64,000 nt of DNA from Cryptosporangium aurantiacum (GTDB taxonomy: Bacteria; Actinomycetota; Actinomycetes; Mycobacteriales; Cryptosporangiaceae), in contig NZ_FRCS01000016.1 of NCBI RefSeq assembly GCF_900143005.1, positions 62,001 to 126,000 of the forward strand, given 5' to 3'. The position numbers were made by a program, and so were the translations under genes. Under the pieces are notes generated by a model. It did no database searches and was not told where the DNA came from. It saw only the letters and a list, made by a program, of their open reading frames with translations. The number at the start of each line of letters is the position of its first letter. The stretch's first letter is position 1. Of the stretch, positions 61,840-64,000 are shown one piece after another.

Positions 61840-61845
61840 ATTCTA
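61840..61845 (-). promoter_or_regulatory. Leaderless -10 element of the HNH gene
   Basis: TAGAAT on the minus strand is followed by seven bases and ATG 61832. No ribosome-binding site is present and no good -35 is seen, consistent with a leaderless actinobacterial promoter. Confidence 0.5.
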
Positions 61846-62140
61846 TCGGCGCCCACCGACAGAAAACCGCTGTCCACAAGCGGGGATCACTGCTCTGAAC
61901 GTTCCGGCCACTGGCGTGCAGCCGGCCGCGAATTCGAAGACCGCTGACACGGACACGTGGCGAGGCTCGCCGGACCGGGAGCTTCGCGCGTGCGCCAGAA
62001 ACCCGCAACTGCGAATCCTCCGGCCCGGAGTAGGTCCGGGTTGCCCGCGCTGGTGGCTCGCAGCGCTGAGCGATGGCGTCCCCCAATCGGGCGGACGACC
62101 GCGAGTATGGAAGCCGCGCGGGCGCATTCCACGAAGCGGT

Positions 62141-62340
62141 CAGACCGCCGCGGCTCGACCTCCGGTCGGCCAGGGACCGGCCTGGCCCCGGCCCTCTGCC
62201 GATCCGACGCCGAGGTCGATGCCAAGGTCGAGGCCGATGCTAAGGCCGAGGGTTAAGTCGAGGCCGAGGGTCAGATCGAGGTCATCGGCCCGCCCGAATG
62301 GCAGAGGGCGACATTCGTGAACCTCTTCCGGTGCTGCGCC
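62141..62340 (+). pseudogene. Decayed 3' fragment of a WYL-regulator gene with inserted repeats
   Basis: The segment matches the 3' end of WYL 2 (about 57420-57560): ACCGGCCTGGCC and CGACGCCGA regions align, then GGTCATCGGCCCGCCCGAA aligns with GGTCGTCGGCCCGCCCGAA. Between them a run of GAGGCCGA-like repeats is inserted, and stops interrupt any frame. The rest of the 676-bp gap (61833-62508) has no supported gene. Confidence 0.6.
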
Positions 62341-62508
62341 AGCGCGCCCGGCGAGGCGTGTACCTCCATTGATCCACGTCTGCCGCTACTACACCGCGTA
62401 CTTGCAGGCCTGGTGGTCGCCGACCTCGCCGCCGCCCCTGACCGGTGGCGTCCCCCGTGTTCGTCGCACGGCGCGGAGCCCCTGCGGTGCGCGTCAAACC
62501 TTCGAACG

Positions 62509-63189
62509 CTACCCAGAACCCCGCGTCTGACGTAGCCGACCGGCTGACGTCCGCACCGCCCACCACGCCAGGATCAGCACCGTCGCTACCTCGGCGAGCC
62601 CCAGCAGACGCTCCACGCCACCCAGCGGAATCGCACGCCACCATCGCACACCGGTCCAGGGCTCGGACAGTAGCGCCCAGAGAATCGGCGAGAAGCACAG
62701 CAGTGACACCCAACCGCCGAGCGCCACCAGCCGCGCGCCGCGTTCTCGTCGGCGGGGAGCCGCGGCCAGCAGGGCAGCGGTGGGAAGGCTGAGGAACGCG
62801 AGCAGGCTCGCGGCGCGGTGGACGTCGCCGCTGACCGACGGACCCGTCGACCAGTTGTGCTTCTCGAACCAGACGACGCCGACCAACCCGACGACCCAGA
62901 GCAGCAACGCTAGCGTCGCGTTCCGGCCCACCGCCCCGGCCTGACGGAGCGCGACCAGCACCGCGAGCGACCCGGCGGCCAGCAGCAGCGTCGCCAGGTC
63001 GAACAGCCAGCCGTTCGACAACAGCGCGTAGTGGCTGATCGTGCGACGGCTCCAGTCCAATTGTGCTGACGGCGGCAGCAGGTGCAGCGCGCCGTACAGA
63101 CCGAGCGACGCCACCACGCAGACGACACCGAGGCCGGCCCAGCTCAGCACCGTACCCACTCGAGTGTTCATCAGCGACCAGCCTGCCAT
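62509..63189 (-). CDS. DUF998 family integral membrane protein
   Basis: A 226-residue protein with about six hydrophobic helices (for example VLSWAGLGVVCVVASLGLYG and LATLLLAAGSLAVLVALR). A conserved ISHYALLSNGWLFD and a conserved FEKHNWS segment near residue 110 resemble the DUF998 family. Function is unknown. ATG 63189 is used; ATG 63171 in the same frame is an alternative, as neither has a strong ribosome-binding site. It diverges from a DUF3592 gene. Confidence 0.78.
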   Translation of the reverse strand: MAGWSLMNTRVGTVLSWAGLGVVCVVASLGLYGALHLLPPSAQLDWSRRTISHYALLSNGWLFDLATLLLAAGSLAVLVALRQAGAVGRNATLALLLWVVGLVGVVWFEKHNWSTGPSVSGDVHRAASLLAFLSLPTAALLAAAPRRRERGARLVALGGWVSLLCFSPILWALLSEPWTGVRWWRAIPLGGVERLLGLAEVATVLILAWWAVRTSAGRLRQTRGSG

Positions 63190-63258
63190 CCCGACCGGAA
63201 CGTCGAGTATCCGACGTGGACCGGCCCGGTGTCCGATCCGCGCCCTACGGTCCCGGCC

Positions 63259-63675
63259 ATGGCCGTCATCGTCTTCGTCTGCGTCCTCTCGATCCTGTTC
63301 GGTTTGACCATCGTGGGCGTGGCCTGGTTCCAGGCCTCACTGCGGGTCGATGCCGCGACCCAGTTCGAGACGGCGACGGCCGAGGTCCTCGAGAAAGAAT
63401 GGCAGCGCGAGGCCGGATACAACTATCGCATCGAGTTTCGCACCCAGCGGAGGCGGCGCGTCCGCACGGAGGTCAAGCCGACGGTCGCTGCGCCGGACTT
63501 CGAGGTCGGCGACGACATGCCGGTGCGGTACGACCCGGAGCACCCGCAGGACGTCTACCTCGATCACCCGGGCGAGCTGTCCTACGAATCGACCATGGCC
63601 GGTGCGCTGTCCGGCGGCGGTACGTTCATCCTGATCGGCGTCGGCGTCCTGATCTGGGCGTTCACCAGCCGCTAG
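63259..63675 (+). CDS. DUF3592 membrane protein
   Basis: A 138-residue protein. Transmembrane helices lie at the N-terminus (IVFVCVLSILFGLTIVGVAWF) and the C-terminus (GGGTFILIGVGVLIWAF), around a soluble beta-rich domain with YRIEFRTQ and VRYDPEHPQDVYLD. This topology and the DPE-P motif fit DUF3592. Function unknown. The stop overlaps the convergent WD40 gene by four bases. Confidence 0.78.
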   Translation: MAVIVFVCVLSILFGLTIVGVAWFQASLRVDAATQFETATAEVLEKEWQREAGYNYRIEFRTQRRRRVRTEVKPTVAAPDFEVGDDMPVRYDPEHPQDVYLDHPGELSYESTMAGALSGGGTFILIGVGVLIWAFTSR

Positions 63676-64000
63676 CGCGGGCAGGTGTCGACGTAGTCCA
63701 GGTCGGGCACGAAACGTGCCCACTGCTCCCGGTTCAGGCCTCCGGTGAGGTTGCAGGCCGCCCGCGCCGGATCGCGCCGGAGCCGATTCATCGCGGCGAG
63801 GTCCCACAACTCGATCGAGCCGTCTGCGGAAGCAGCGGCGAGGATGTCGCCGTTCGGGCCGAAGACCACGCTGTCCTCGCCGCCGAGAAACTGCTGCCCT
63901 AGCCGGTGCGGCGCTGAGCGGTCGGTCAGGTCCCACAGCGACGTCGTGGAGTCCATCCCAGTGCTGGCCAGTGTCGAGCCGTCCGGCGAAAAGGCCAGGC
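63672..64000 (-). CDS. WD40-repeat protein, 5' partial
   Basis: The frame runs off the right edge of the window, so only the C-terminal part is visible. Two WD40 blades are clear: LAFSPDGSTLASTGMDSTTSLWDL and VVFGPNGDILAAASADGSIELWDL. It ends with a non-repeat tail, REQWARFVPDLDYVDTCPR, often seen in large WD40 proteins fused to Ser/Thr kinases or NTPases. No kinase or other domain is visible within the window, so the architecture upstream is unknown. Confidence 0.85.
   Translation of the reverse strand, partial: LAFSPDGSTLASTGMDSTTSLWDLTDRSAPHRLGQQFLGGEDSVVFGPNGDILAAASADGSIELWDLAAMNRLRRDPARAACNLTGGLNREQWARFVPDLDYVDTCPR

Overview
The window is high-GC DNA from an actinomycete. The evidence is codon usage saturated in G/C at third positions, many GTG starts, F420/LLM-type oxidoreductases, KstR-like TetR regulators, an AfsR/SARP-type regulator, a DUF222-HNH protein and a DUF397 protein. 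The genus cannot be fixed from sequence alone. No rRNA, tRNA, CRISPR array, phage or intact insertion sequence was seen.

Layout. (1) 1-5.3 kb: the 3' part of an APH-like kinase gene, an LLM flavin oxidoreductase, an amino-acid permease with a long proline/tyrosine-rich tail, and a KstR-like TetR regulator. (2) 5.3-9.1 kb: a four-gene minus-strand operon (GT4 glycosyltransferase, methyltransferase, toroid-like protein, methyltransferase), probably glycan or small-molecule decoration. (3) 9.2-49.6 kb: a large CoA-dependent catabolic island. It holds two thiolases, MaoC-type hydratases, enoyl-CoA hydratases/isomerases including a tandem fusion, three CaiB/BaiF CoA-transferases, three acyl-CoA ligases, seven acyl-CoA dehydrogenases, an SDR, a TauD-type dioxygenase, a ThDP lyase/decarboxylase, an aldehyde dehydrogenase, an Ldh2-type dehydrogenase, a DUF35 protein, and TetR and GntR regulators. 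A 12-gene operon runs leftward from 49.5 to 35.8 kb. Two secreted-protein genes (30.5-32.4 kb) interrupt the island. (4) 49.6-57.6 kb: a SARP/NB-ARC regulator, an FAD monooxygenase, two WYL regulators, an epoxide hydrolase and a VOC protein. (5) 57.6-64 kb: small orphan genes, GC-rich tandem repeats, decayed WYL fragments, a DUF222-HNH gene, two small membrane proteins and a partial WD40 gene.

How it works together. Six of the seven acyl-CoA dehydrogenases form three pairs in which only one member keeps the Glu-bearing C-terminal motif. This is the heteromeric arrangement known from steroid side-chain catabolism. With an SCPx/Ltp-type thiolase beside a DUF35 protein, a FadD3-like ligase and TnnAACnnGTTnnA boxes, it suggests breakdown of a steroid-like, isoprenoid or other alicyclic acid. 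The substrate is not proven and no sterol ring-cleavage gene is present. Eight promoters in the island, and none seen outside it, carry an AT-rich 17-bp element with a TGTATA/TATACA core. It is probably one regulon's operator; the island's FCD-GntR or TetR regulator is the natural candidate. Start codons were assigned from ribosome-binding sites, four-base overlaps with upstream stops, and leaderless -10 spacing.
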